Below, piece by piece: positions 52,400-64,000 of a stretch of 64,000 bases of DNA (positions within the stretch are counted from its first letter, which is position 1; the number at the start of each line of letters is the position of its first letter). Source of the DNA: Paraphoma chrysanthemicola (taxonomy: Eukaryota; Ascomycota; Dothideomycetes; Pleosporales; Phaeosphaeriaceae); the NCBI GenBank assembly GCA_020744225.1, contig JAGMWG010000004.1, positions 558,001-622,000 of the forward strand, given 5' to 3'. Below the pieces are notes generated by a model. It worked only from the letters and a program-made list of their open reading frames with translations, ran no database searches and was not told the origin of the DNA. The position numbers were made by a program, and so were the translations under genes.

Positions 52400-55300
52400 G
52401 AAGACTAAGCTCTTTACTAACTTTTTTATATAATAAGTTTAACTACTAGAAATAGTAAATGCTTCTAGTTAGAGTAATAAATAGAAGCTTATCTAGCTTT
52501 ACTAGTACTTTAACTTAACTATATAGAATATTATAATAAACTAAGGTATCTTTTATAATAACTATAATACAGTCTACTAGTAGTACTACTAGATTTTAGC
52601 TAATATTAAGACGCTATAGCTAGAAGCTTATTTTCTACACTATAGTAAAGGCCTTACGCTAATACTTAAAAAAGATACTAATAGTAATATTTCTATAATA
52701 GTTATTAAAGTAGTAGCTCTTCTTTAATATAAAGAGAAGTAACTAAGTAGCTAAAAAGAGCTTACTTAGATCTCTATACTCTTATTTAACTAAAAGCGTA
52801 TAGTAGAACTATGTATAAGATATAAATAGACAGACTATATAGCTTAGAACTATAAGTTTATAGTAGATAAAGATACTATAATAGTCTATATAGTAGCTAT
52901 GTTACTAGAATAAGAAAACTAGAAGAAAGAGTAGCTCTTAACTTAAACGTAAGTTAGAGGTAGTATAAAGTAATCTTAATAAAGAAATTAGCTAGCTAGT
53001 ATATTATAGTAAGAATAACCTAGATAGCTCTTAGTAATATAGATAAGCTACCTTTTCTTATTCTATTAGTAGTAGAGAATTAGTTTCTTACTAAAGTACT
53101 AGTTAATTTAGAGTATAAGTACTTTAGTATAGTAAGTAAGAAATTTACAAAATAAATAAAGAGAGAGTTTATTAATATCTTACTATAACGTTTTTAATAA
53201 GTAGTATCTCTTAATATATACTAAAAGATCTTGTAACTAGTTTTATTTAAATATAATCTAGATAGTTAGTACTTAAAGCTTATAGTATACGTAGTTCTAA
53301 GTTTTTAATATAATATTATTCTTAGTAAACTATAGATACGTTATAAGACTGTTATACTAGATATACTATAAAGCTAGCTTAAGATAGTAGTAGTAAAAGA
53401 GATAGTTATATTAAAATATAAAAAACGTTAACCTATAGAAGATAAGGTAGAGCTAGTTATAATAATCTTAGCTATTAAGATCTAATTAATTCTCTAACGT
53501 AATAGACTATATACTAGCATTTTCTTTACTACTCTTTATAAACTTACTTATACTATAGACGCCTTATAGGTAAAAGAGCCTAAAGTAGCTAAGAATAAGA
53601 CTATAAGAAAAACGCTTCTAAGAGAGTTTATTAACTTTATAGACTTATTTAATAAGATAAAAGTAGATAAACTACTTCTATATTATAAGTAGATAGACTA
53701 CTATATTAAGTTGCGTAAGAATAATAATAAATTTATACTAAAACTACTATAGAGCTCTCTGTATTCTATATTCTAAGATTAGTTACTTAAGCTATATTAA
53801 CAGGTTATAGAATTATTAGATAAAGATTAGATTAAGGCTAGTTTATTAAAAGCTAAAGCTTTAGTCTTTTTAGTTAAAAAGCTATTAGAAAGCTAAAAGT
53901 TATATGTAAACTACTAAGAGTTAAATACTATTACTTCTATAGATAAGTACCTTCTTCTTCTTATAAAAGAGACTTTATATATACTTTTAGAAGTAGTATT
54001 ATTTACTAAAATAAATATACGCTTAGCGTTCTATTAGCTCTATATAAGAGAGAAAGATAAATACTTTACTATATTTTGTACACAATTTAGTCTATTTAAA
54101 TAGCTAGTATACTCTATAGAATTAGTAAGAGCTTTAGTATTCTTTTAATAATATATTAATAGAGTACTTAAAGAATCTTTAAAAGTGTACGTTACTACTT
54201 ACTTAGATAACGTACTTATATACTTAGAGAAATCTAGAAAAGACTATATTAAGAAAGTTTATAAAGAACTAACACTTTTTTAGAAAGCTAAGTTAGTATT
54301 AGATCTTAATAAGTATAACTTTATAGTATCTAAAGTATAATACCTTAAGTATATAATTATAGTAAGAAAGTTAATATAACTAAACTTAAAGAAACTCTAT
54401 ACTATACGTAAGTAGAAAGCACCTACTATAGTTAGTAGAGTTAAAAGTTTTCTAAGTTTTACTAAGTTTTACTATAACTTTATTCTAGAGTTCTTTAAAA
54501 TAGTAGTACTACTTTATTTACTTATAAAAAAGAATATACTATTCTAATAGAGACTAGAATAGAATAAGTTATTCTAACTTCTTAAGAAAGTATTTATAGC
54601 AGAACTAGTACTATAATAATAAGACTTAGCTAAGTATACTATAGTTAAAGTAGACTACTTAAGTAAAGCACTAAGTAAGTACCTTTTGTAAGAATACTAG
54701 AGTATTTTACACTCTATAGCCTATTACTCTATAATTCTTATAAAAGTATAACGTAACTATACTATACATAATAAGAAGCTTCTTACTATTATATCTTATA
54801 TATAAGCCTAGATAGTAAAGTTATAAAGAGCTTATAAGCTATTTATTATATATATAAACTACTATAACTTAGAATACTTTATAAGCTTTTACTCTCTTTC
54901 TAAAAAGTAGAGCTATTAGTCTAAACTACTCTTATAATTCTAATACGAGCTTAAGTACTATCTAGGTAAGCTAGCTTAGTAACTAGATACACTTAACTAC
55001 TGCGTCTAAAATAATATTATACTCTTAAACAAAGAAAGATTGATATTCTTAGTCTATATTATAATAACTATAATAAGAGTATATTTAGAGAATATAAGAA
55101 TACTACTAGAATCTCTTATCTTTTGTAATAAGTACATACAAAAGTTATAAGATAAGGCTATATCTAATAATAAATAATACTATATAAAATAGAATGTAGT
55201 AAAGTCTAAGGCCTATGATTTTCTCTTAGAAGCTTAGATAATATAGTAAATAAGAGACTACGTAATTTTAGTATATAAGGTCTTATTATAGCGTAGAGTT

Positions 55301-57000
55301 ATATAGCTACTAATATAGAAACCTCTTATAATAATAGTAATACAATATATATATAACTCTAGGTTATTAGGCTACTTAGAAAAGAACTTTACATTCTATA
55401 TTCTACGTAGAGACTATTACTAGAATAGTATAATAGTAGATATTAGTAGATATATATAAAACTACTATTACTTTAGAGCTTACGTATTAAGATGTAGATA
55501 CTAAGAACTTTTATAACTTATTCTAGTAGTAGATTAGTATTAGACGTAGATTTTAATAGACTTTATAGTTAACTTTTCTACTATAATAAAGAAAGCGCTA
55601 TAATACTTATTAGTAATAATAGACTAGCTATCTAAATACGTATAACTAGAACTTATAGTTACTATAAAATTAAATAAGTATATAAGAGTATTCTAGAATA
55701 CATAGTAGTAATTTTATAAGTTTCTAATATCTATTATCTTAGACTGTAGATTAGACTAGCTAAGAGAGTTCTAGACTAAGCTTTACTACTTAGTAGAGAT
55801 ATAATAACTACTCTTTACTATATACTACTTCTAGATAGATAGTAGAATAAAATAAGCTAACTAGAAGATATAAGTAGTACTCTAAATAATAGTAAACTTT
55901 AAGTAGATAGATTAGCTCTAATACTTACTAGCCTACTAGCTAGCTCTAAATAACTAAAACTTAAGTATAATAAGAGTTAGTCTAAACTTACTACTTAATA
56001 AATTTACTATAGAGCTATTATAGAAGACTACTTCTTTAGAAACGTCTAATAAAACTTCTTATAGAGCTATAGCTTACTTTCTAGAATATCTATAATAATA
56101 AATAGAGCTAGTATAAGCTATAATTACTTTTTAGTAATAATAATAATAAAATACTATAAACTATTTACATTATCTAGTAAAGCGTTTCTAAGTTAGAGAT
56201 AAAGTTTAGTTTTTAATACAAAATATAAAAACAAACTAACTTAGTAAAAAGCTTAATTAGCTTTAATAGAAATACACTATTTAAGTAATACTAATACTAC
56301 TTATAGTCTAGCTAGACTTGCTAGAATATATATATAATATTATTTACGTTAACTTAGTAGAATATACTACTGTAGACTTACTTCTATTCTAAGTCTTTAA
56401 AGATATAAGGCTAGGCCTAGACTTAGTAATAGCTAAGAGTAACCTTTTTCTCTATAAATATAAAGTAGAAGAAATTCTATATATAAAGAATATAAGAAGA
56501 AGAAATAAGCGCTAAGTACTAGTTAAATAGAAGAAATAGCTAGAGCTAATATAGAAGCTAGCTAATAACTTTATAGATATAATAGTACTATAGTAGTTTA
56601 AAGAATAATATAGTAATATTATAAGTACTAAAGAACTATAGAAGTAAACATAAATATAAAAGAGTAGTAGATAAAAGTTATATTAAGGTAGTAGTAAAGC
56701 TGCACTAAAGCTATAAAGAAAGCTTTATATAGAAGAAAAGAGAGCCTAAGAGTCTTACTATAGTACTATAATAGTGCTAGCCTAGTCTTACTATATTACT
56801 TACGTAAGTAGAGTACTAAAATAAATTAGTAAGATAAAGAAGAAGAATAACACTACCTAGACACTATTATTGTACTCTTTAGAAGCCTCGTAAAACTACT
56901 TATTAGAGTCTTTCTTATTATTAATAAACTTAGCACGTAAATAATAGTTAATAACGTAATATAGATACTCTTCTATCTTATCTTTATTACAGTAATAGTA
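52400..57000 (+). pseudogene. element C gag-pol, RIP-inactivated
   Basis: Approximate span of the decayed coding region. Recognisable pieces in order are the zinc knuckle, RT core, RNase H-like region, integrase zinc/core motifs and a post-integrase segment. Gln, Trp and Arg codons are largely stops. Exact start and end cannot be fixed by eye. Confidence 0.6.
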
Positions 57001-58638
57001 AAAGCGTAATAAGAGGTCTTAAGTTAAAAAGTAGAGAAGGTAACACTATATCTCTATATAATAATAACTCTTATACTAAAGTATTATAAGAGATCTAAGA
57101 GTAGCTATAAGTAAATAATAGTAGTAGAACTTAAGTAGAGTAAGTAAAGAGAAGCTATATATAGTAGATAAGCTAAAAATATAGTAGTAGTATAATAGCG
57201 TAGTAAAGTACTTAGAATAGTTTATAATAAAGTAACTTTAGTAGTAAAGTATCTTATAAATAAGCGTAAAAAGAGTATAAGTATAAGACTACTATTAAAG
57301 GCCTTAGATTACCTCTTATAACGTTATAAATTAGTAAAGCTAATAATAAAAGTATAATATAGAATTAAAACGTACTAGAATCTATTAATATAAGTTAGCT
57401 ACCTAATAGTTACCTTTATTAATATAGTAGTTAAAGTAACTTACTACTTAATACGTAGCGTCTATTAGTATGTTTAGCTAGAACTCTATTTACTAGATAT
57501 ACACTTACACTACTACTAGTAAGAAGAGTAAAAAAGATCTAGAAAGAAGTAATAGTAGAAAATAATAATAACACTATAGATAAGGTACTAAGAAGCTATA
57601 AAGACAAGGTAGAAGTAGTAGAACGTAGAGTTATTAGTATAACATTAAAGGCCTTAGTAAAGTAGTAGAAGTACTAGTTAAATACTGCGTAGAAGCTACA
57701 CTACTAACTTATAACTAAATCTTAATAGTACTAAAATGCCTTAACTATATAATAATTATTATAAGTATATAACTTATTAGTATAGTTACACTATATATAG
57801 TAAGTATAGTATAAGATTAAAAAACTTATAAACTTAGAGGTAAGCTTAGTATAGATCTTATAGTATTAATTATAAAACTAGTAAGTAGAATAAGAGCCTA
57901 GTTATAAAGTTAGTATAAACTTAGTAAGAAGCTAATATATATTTAGAGAATATACTAAGTAAGCACTTTATATTACTATAATAACGCAGATAATTAATAT
58001 AAGAAAGGTAATTATAGAGCTTAGTATAGTCTAGTAACTTAGCCTTATTAGAATTAAAGTTACTAACTATAACATAGTTACTAATATAGTGCTTCTTCTT
58101 AGTAAAGATAAGCTAGAAGAAAATAGTTAGTATAACATACGTAAGATAGAGAAGAAAGTACTTATAGTCTTATTATAACTAGTAGACTAGTTATTATAAT
58201 TAGAAAGCTTACTACTACTACTAGAACTAGCTACTGTAATACTTAAAACGCTATTAAGACTCTAGCTCTATATATTACTAGTATAGTAGTTATAAAGAGT
58301 AGTTATAGTAGAGAGACTAACGTAGAGCTAAAAGAATAGTATAATAGTAGATAAGGTAAGTAGTACTAAAGACGTAGAAAGTAAATATAGAATTATAGTA
58401 AAGCGTATAAGAGTAGCTTAAAGATCTTAGAAGTAGCTCTACATTACTTTATTTTAAGTGTAATATATCTTACTTATAGATAACTTATTGTAATACTATA
58501 GCTATATTATAGAACTATAATAAATACGCCTTAGTAACCTAGAGAACTTAAAAATAATAATATAACATAAACTTTATAAGGTCTTAGCACGTCTATAATA
58601 ATAAAAGATATATAGAGAAAAGAGTAAGAAGAAGAATA

Positions 58639-58794
58639 TATAATAGACTTAGGCTATGCCTATATCTAGTTTAGACTATACTCTAGTAAGTAGTATATAA
58701 TAAGAGAAGAGAGAGTCTCTCTCTTTCTCTCTCTAAGAGAATTTATATCTATTCTAACACTTATTAGTACTATGCGTAAGACTAGTCTATAATA
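58639..58794 (+). repeat. 3' LTR of element C
   Basis: 156 bp matching the left LTR. Its first dinucleotide is TA (RIP of TG). It is followed by ATAAG, then the rest of element B's LTR. Confidence 0.85.
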
Positions 58795-58799
58795 ATAAG

Positions 58800-59016
58800 A
58801 AGTATAAGGTGTAAGATCTACTTACTATATTACGTATAAGAAGAGTACTAAGGCTACTTCTTATATATAAACTTATAAGAAGATTACGTAGTCTAACTTT
58901 ATATATAAGATAGTGTTATCTATTAGTTCTTTAAGGCTAGTCTAAGTATAACTATATAGTATTATTATACCTTACTTCTTTAATCTTATTATCTTCTTCT
59001 TATAAGGTTTATAATA
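58800..59016 (-). repeat. 5' LTR of element B, second part
   Basis: 217 bp matching 30792-31008. With 51364-51578 it completes the 432-bp LTR. Confidence 0.85.
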
Positions 59017-62000
59017 CTTTAATCTTCTATATTATTATCTCTATTAAATATATAAAGATAGTAGAACTTATAGTAATTAATACTTACTTAATAAGCTCTT
59101 ATTAGAGAAGTAGAATCTTACTCTTAAGTAATATATTAATACTATTAATATAATTAGTTATAGTACATATTATAACTTAGTAAAGTAATAAGCTAACACT
59201 ATACTAGAGAAATTCTATACTAGACTAGATAAGACTTCTCTACTACTTAGAAAGTAATAGATATACTAGTAGCTTTAGTACTATCTAAAATATAAGCGCG
59301 TTAAGATAAAGCTAATAGACGTATAGTATAAGCTTACATAAGAGTCTAAAGTACTCTAGAACTAGTATAATTAACTAAAAAAGTATATTAAAGAGCTAGA
59401 TATACTATCTAAGAATATATATAAATAGATAAGACTAGCTATAGAATTAAAGTTATAACTAACTAGTATGTATATAGTAAGTATAGCTAAGATTTAAAGT
59501 CTAACTTTTACTTATAGTACTATTCTTAGTAGCTAGAAGTATATAAGTATAGCTTTATAGGTACCTAGTATAGTACTTAATTATTTAAAGTAGTAGAAAG
59601 ATTATAACTTTAGCACTAAGAAGTAATCTCTTATACCTCTACTTATAATAATATAATAATCTACTACTCTAATAGTATAATTCTCTTCTTCTCTAAAGCT
59701 TAGCTTCTTATTTATAAAGCTATTTATACGTAATTAGTATTATGTTAAAATTAATCTTAAGATAGTATAGCTTATACGCTAGTAGCTACTACATAATATA
59801 ATTTTAGAACTAGAAAACTTATAATCTAGTAATAGCGCGTTTTATACACTAAAAATAGTCTACTAAATTTAGCTCTAGGCTCTCTTTATTAACGCTATAC
59901 TACGTAAGTATCTACCTACTAATATAGTATTATTTATTATTAGGTATCTATATAGTACTATAGTACTTACTCTTATAGTAAAGAGCTTTAAGTATAATTT
60001 CTATTAAATAAGAGTAGCTAAAAATACTAAAGATAAGTACTAGCGTTATAAAAAGTAAGCTTTAGAAACTAAGAGTAGTTCTATATACTTGTAAAATGTA
60101 TAGTAGATAGTATAATAGTAAGAGATTAATAATGTAGCTTACTTAGAGAGTAAGCTAGTAGCTAAATAACTTTAAAAGACTACTAAAATTACTAATAAAT
60201 AGAAGTAATTACTACTAATAATAAGAAACTAGAGTAGTAAGCACTATAAGTATATAGTAGTAAGTATTCTAGTTAAGTATAATATTACTTAGTAAGTATA
60301 CACTAATAATAATAGTAACTATAATACTAAGACTATAGCTAAATAAGAGTATATAATTATAATAAGAGCTTTAAGTATTATAAGAGTAGAACTATAATAA
60401 ACTTAATACTAGCTTATAAGGTAGTCTTTAGCGTATAGTAGCTTATAAATCTCTATACTAAGATAGTAGTATTATAGTAAGATAAGCGCGTATAAGCTAT
60501 AACTATAGCTAAAGATCTTAAGAATAATAGTAGAATAGATAAGAATAAATATATAAGTAATATACTATAAGATTAGTCTCTAGGTATTAAATAGAAGTCT
60601 ATAATTATATTAGGCGTAAGTAAGATAGAAAATCTTAATAGCTGTAGTTATAAAGATTTACTAGTTAAATCTTTTATAAGCTATCTAAATTACTAAGTTT
60701 TACCTTATATTCTTTAAGATCTTGTAGATTTTTAGTATAACTAGAATTTAGTATTAATTCTAGTCTAAAATTAGACTAGAAATTATAAATTGTATAAGAG
60801 ATTTATTTATTATACTAATTAGAATAAAAAGTAACAGTTTTTAGAATTAATTTAATACTACAGTATAGCTTACTAAGCTTAGAAACTAAAGTATATAGTT
60901 AAGAGAGATTTCTCTCTTTTATCTATACCTAGAATATAAAATACTATTTACTATCTACTCTTTTATACACTAACTCTTATCTTCTATTATCTATTAGGTA
61001 ATATACTCTTTATATTCTCTTTTAGCTAGTATATTACTAGTTATTAGTAATCTTTACTTCTTCTTAATAGGTTAAAAGCCTAGCTCTACCTAAGAGAATT
61101 TTATTTACTAGATTATAATTCTAGCTTACTAAGCTAGTCTATCTAGAATAAAGAGTAATTATTTACTCTATTTTAGAGTTTTTTAACTTAAACTATATTT
61201 ATATACTACTAGTATACTAGTAACTTTTAAGCCTTTATAAGCTTTTAAGAAGATTGTATACTTTTTATTTAGCTTTACTTTTAAGTACTAGTATAAATAG
61301 AGTATAGAAGAATAAAGAAAATAGTATTGTTTTATTTTATATTACTAGAAGAAACTTAAGTACTCTAGTAATTTAATTTAAAATTTAATACAGTATTTTC
61401 TAAGGTATATTCTAGTATACTTTCTACTTGCTCTATACTAGAAATAGTAATAATAGAGTTTACTTAGAGATTATCTCTTATAGAGAGTGCAAAAACTCGT
61501 CTCTAATTAGTTTTTAAGAGTAAAGTAGCTAGCAACTTTAGTATGTTTTAAAAAGTAAATTATAAGATAATATACTAGGAAAATAGCTTAGAAACCTATT
61601 ACTTCTAGTATACTTGTAACAAAATAAGTTCTAGTAGCTACTAGAATTTCTTAATAAAAGTACTATCTTTAAAAAAAATATTACTTACTGCCTACTCTAT
61701 TATTAGAGTAATTTCTATTTAAAAGACGTAGATAATAAACTATAATCTAATTCTACTATAATTAAAACTTTTATTAAAAAAGCTTCTTTGTATAGTAGTA
61801 TTAGCTATTAGTCTATTATTTCTAAAATAATACTCTACCTCTTATTAGAGTTATTATTTTCTAAATAATAAGTAACTATATAAACGCTTTTACTATACTA
61901 TCTTAGAAAATAACTATTAGAGTTTTATAACTCTCTAAAATTTACTCCTTATTATTTTTAATTAAAATAATAAAAAGTACTATTTTGCGTTTAGTTAATT

Positions 62001-62569
62001 ACAAAAGTTTTAGTAGAATTTATAGCTTTCTAAGTCTTATATAGAACTTATACTAAGTCTTATTTAAGTAAAAGCTATATAAGATTATTATTACCTTATT
62101 TGCAAATTATTATAAATCTAGGTATTATTAGGAAAATTATTACGAGCTAGCTATCTAAGCTAAAAATACTTAGAAGATTAAAACTAGTATACTTTTTAGT
62201 CTAGTTTTATAATCTAGTATTAAAAATACGCTAGCTGTAACCTAAAATAAGTTATAAGCTATTTTAGACCTAATTTTATAGAAAACTATAAAATTATAAG
62301 AAAATTATTATTCTAAAACTAGCTATAATATATTTTAGATTACTATACTATTTATAATAGTATATTATATACTATATTTTTATATAAAATTACTAGATAC
62401 TCTTATTATCTAGTATATAATTTTATATTAGTACGCGTAATAAGGCTAATTTTAAAAAGCTACTTATAATAAGAATCTTATTATCTCTTATTAAAATAAT
62501 AATAAGATAATAAGATTTCTAGTAGTAAGATTAGCTATTTATCTCTATAAAAAAGCTATATAATAAACT
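59017..62569. other. RIP-like AT-rich DNA, unclassified repeat remnants
   Basis: The plus strand of about 59280-60420 reads as a long decayed coding-like region (Gln/Lys/Ile-rich with regularly placed stops where Gln or Trp would stand). I cannot assign it to a family. From about 60640 to 62569 I see only AT-rich sequence. It may include the LTR or leader of the copia element to the right, but no repeat partner is inside the window. Confidence 0.45.
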
Positions 62570-64000
62570 TTTAAAACAAAGAAGTTTATTTAAAATAGCT
62601 AATTCTTTTTTAAGTTACAAAATACTTAAGCTTAAAGAATCTAGTAATTATAATATTTAGAATATACGTATAAGCTAAATATTAACTAAAAAAGGCCTAG
62701 ATATAGTTACTAATCTAGCTAATTTAGGTAATAATTTAGAACTTATATAATAAAATAAAAAGGCTGTTACTATAGTAAAACTAGCTCTAGAAGATAGACC
62801 TTTACTACAAACGCAATATATTATTAGTGCTTATATTTTAGAGTAAACTTTAAAAAATTTATATATATTACTAGGTTTTAGTAGTAATTATATTCTTTCT
62901 AAAGAGTTAATTAATAATACTCTAAGTAATAATAAGAATAACTTAGAGTTATATATTAATAACTTTAGAAGAATCTTAAATTAATTAAAATCTAAAGATA
63001 TAGTATTACTTAATAAGTTTATAGTAGCTCTATTACTTAATAATCTTTATAAAGATTATAATAATATTATTACTATAATTACTTAGAATATTAGATTAGA
63101 ATAATAATCAAATATTACTATAGATAATATTATAAATTAATTATTAGATAAAAATAAACGATTAAAGTCTAATAATAAATCTAATAATAATTATACCTAC
63201 GTAAACTATAAGAGTTATAATAAAAATAATAATAATAGTAACGTAGAAATAGCTATACCTACTAAAGCTAAAAAGACTAATAAGTCTAAAGCTAAAAGTA
63301 TTAATAATACTACTAATAATAGTAGTTATAATAATACTAAAAATAATAAAGTTTATAATTATTATAAACTAAAAAGACACTTAGAATCTACTTATTATAA
63401 GAAATATTCTAAAAAAAGACTTAAATAAGTTAGTAATACTAAAGTAGAAACTATTTTAACTTCTACTATTAGTAATACTAATAATAAATCTAATAATAAG
63501 CTTATTATAGATTTTGTTTTAGATTCTAAGACTACTATACATACTTACTATATTAAAGAATTATTTACTAGTATTAAACCTACTAATACTAATATTAAGT
63601 AGAGTAATACTAATAAAATAATTAAAGCTAGTAGTATAAGTAATATAGAACTTAAATTTACTAGTATAAATAAGCTAGTTAAATTAAATAATGTTCTATA
63701 TATTCCTAAATTAGGTGTTAATCTATTAAGCTTAAGCTTAATAACTAATAAGAGATTTAGCTTATCTTGTAATAAAGATAAACACTATATATATCTTTCT
63801 AATAATACTATTCTTATAGAAGATAGTTATAAAGAAGAAGTTAGTATTTTTAGTACTATTAGTACTAAATCTTCTATTAATATATCTAATTCTAAAAAGG
63901 TATTAACTAGTATTAGTAATACTATAGAAGAGAATATAGAAGATTCTAATAATAATCTAAGTTTAGTAGACTCTAGTCTAGAAGAATAAGATATTATTAT
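62570..64000 (+). mobile_element. Ty1/copia element, RIP-decayed, cut by the window end
   Basis: One plus-strand frame with a few premature stops carries copia gag and the start of pol. The gag part (about 62690-63180) shows LKNLYILLGFSSNYILSKEL and FIVALLLNN-like stretches. The zinc-knuckle remnant near 63350-63400 (YNYYKLKRHLESTYYKK) has Cys replaced by Tyr. The protease motif near 63510-63550 (DFVLDSKTTIHT) corresponds to the family's DSGAT-type site with Gly and Ala lost. NVLYIPKLGVNLLSLSLIT near 63690-63745 is typical of copia pol. Many Asn and Ser residues reflect AAT/AGT enrichment. RT and LTRs lie outside the window or cannot be located. Confidence 0.8.

Larger units (their letters stand above)
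51579..58794 (+). mobile_element. Ty3/gypsy element C, RIP-decayed, 7216 bp
   Basis: Inserted in the right LTR of element B with target duplication ATAAG (51574-51578 and 58795-58799). Short 156-bp LTRs lie at 51579-51734 and 58639-58794, with a purine tract before the right one. The plus strand shows decayed gag with a zinc-knuckle remnant (about 52805-52850). It then shows RT with an LDNVLIY remnant near 54200-54225, and integrase with DFIV near 55560 and a YYFQIDSRIK-like remnant of the YHPxTDGxTE motif near 55830-55870. RT precedes integrase, so the order is Ty3/gypsy. It is a different family from A and B, judged by its LTRs and sequence. Confidence 0.85.
30577..59016 (-). mobile_element. 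Ty3/gypsy element B, RIP-decayed and interrupted twice
   Basis: The element is bounded by 432-bp LTRs: 30577-31008 at the left, and at the right 51364-51578 plus 58800-59016, which sum to the same 432 bp. Flanking CTTTT/CTTTA may be the target duplication. Subtracting the two insertions with their duplications leaves about 6.84 kb. Minus-strand pol is spread over about 31600-32881 and 47256-50000. It aligns base by base with the intact element's pol, for example around 48090-48130 (RT) and 32040-32180 (post-integrase). Minus-strand gag (about 50000-51340) keeps a zinc-knuckle remnant near 50480-50590. Stops and lost Cys/Gln/Trp codons fill every frame. B is a relative of family A: after the 5' LTR both begin CTTTRAAYAC-like and start gag within about 25 nt. 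Confidence 0.85.

Noticed and set aside
30126..64000. CRISPR array, bacterial operon or replication-origin features
   Set aside because: The genome is fungal. The repeats are LTRs and RIP-made low-complexity sequence, not spaced direct repeats.

Overview
The window comes from a filamentous ascomycete (Pezizomycotina; a Dothideomycete would fit, but the sequence alone does not settle the class). The evidence is short introns of about 45-60 nt with GTAAGT/GTGAGT donors and CTGAC/CTAAC branch points, fungal gene families (Rmd5/Gid2, S1/P1 nuclease, DIT1/PvcA-type isocyanide synthase, large sterol-glycosyltransferase-like protein), and a transposon block with the C-to-T/G-to-A decay typical of repeat-induced point mutation (RIP).

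Layout. Positions 1-4.7 kb are gene-poor, with one apparently frameshifted coding remnant and a 560-bp AT-rich fold-back element. Positions 4.8-30.1 kb are an ordinary gene-rich arm. In order they carry a 1619-residue coiled-coil protein (-), a mitochondrial acyl-CoA dehydrogenase (-), a tRNA-Glu(CTC) whose T-stem is split by a 57-bp insert with intron-like ends, the GID/CTLH ubiquitin-ligase subunit Rmd5 (-) divergent from an STB6-like protein (+), a two-domain extradiol-dioxygenase-like VOC protein (+), a secreted S1/P1 nuclease (-), a 1421-residue glycosyltransferase with a C-terminal row of ubiquitin-interacting-like motifs (+), and an isocyanide synthase (+). The isocyanide synthase stop codon lies directly on the edge of the AT-rich block.

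From 30.1 kb to the end the window is a nested retrotransposon island. Element B (Ty3/gypsy, -, 30577-59016) was split by element A-old (Ty3/gypsy chromovirus, +, 32882-47255, target duplication AGTAG). A-old was later split by A-new, a fresh copy of its own family (-, 38566-45759, target duplication TCTAG). Element C (Ty3/gypsy, +, 51579-58794, target duplication ATAAG) sits in the right LTR of B. A decayed Ty1/copia element runs off the right end. B, A-old, C and the copia element are RIP-mutated. A-new is intact, with two 502-bp LTRs that look identical, so it inserted recently.

The most unusual feature is in family A. Besides gag and pol (joined by a T TTT TTA slippery heptamer, -1 frame), the element carries a gene on the opposite strand between pol and the 3' LTR, with its own TATA-like promoter. 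It encodes a small protein with a CX2CX6CX8CX2CX6C cluster, the Zn(II)2Cys6 (Gal4-type) spacing, followed by a coiled coil. A recognisable remnant of the same gene is present in A-old, so it belongs to the family and is not a one-off capture. The intergenic stretches were read for genes and RNAs; where nothing is reported, nothing convincing was seen. Splice sites and domain calls come from reading the sequence only.
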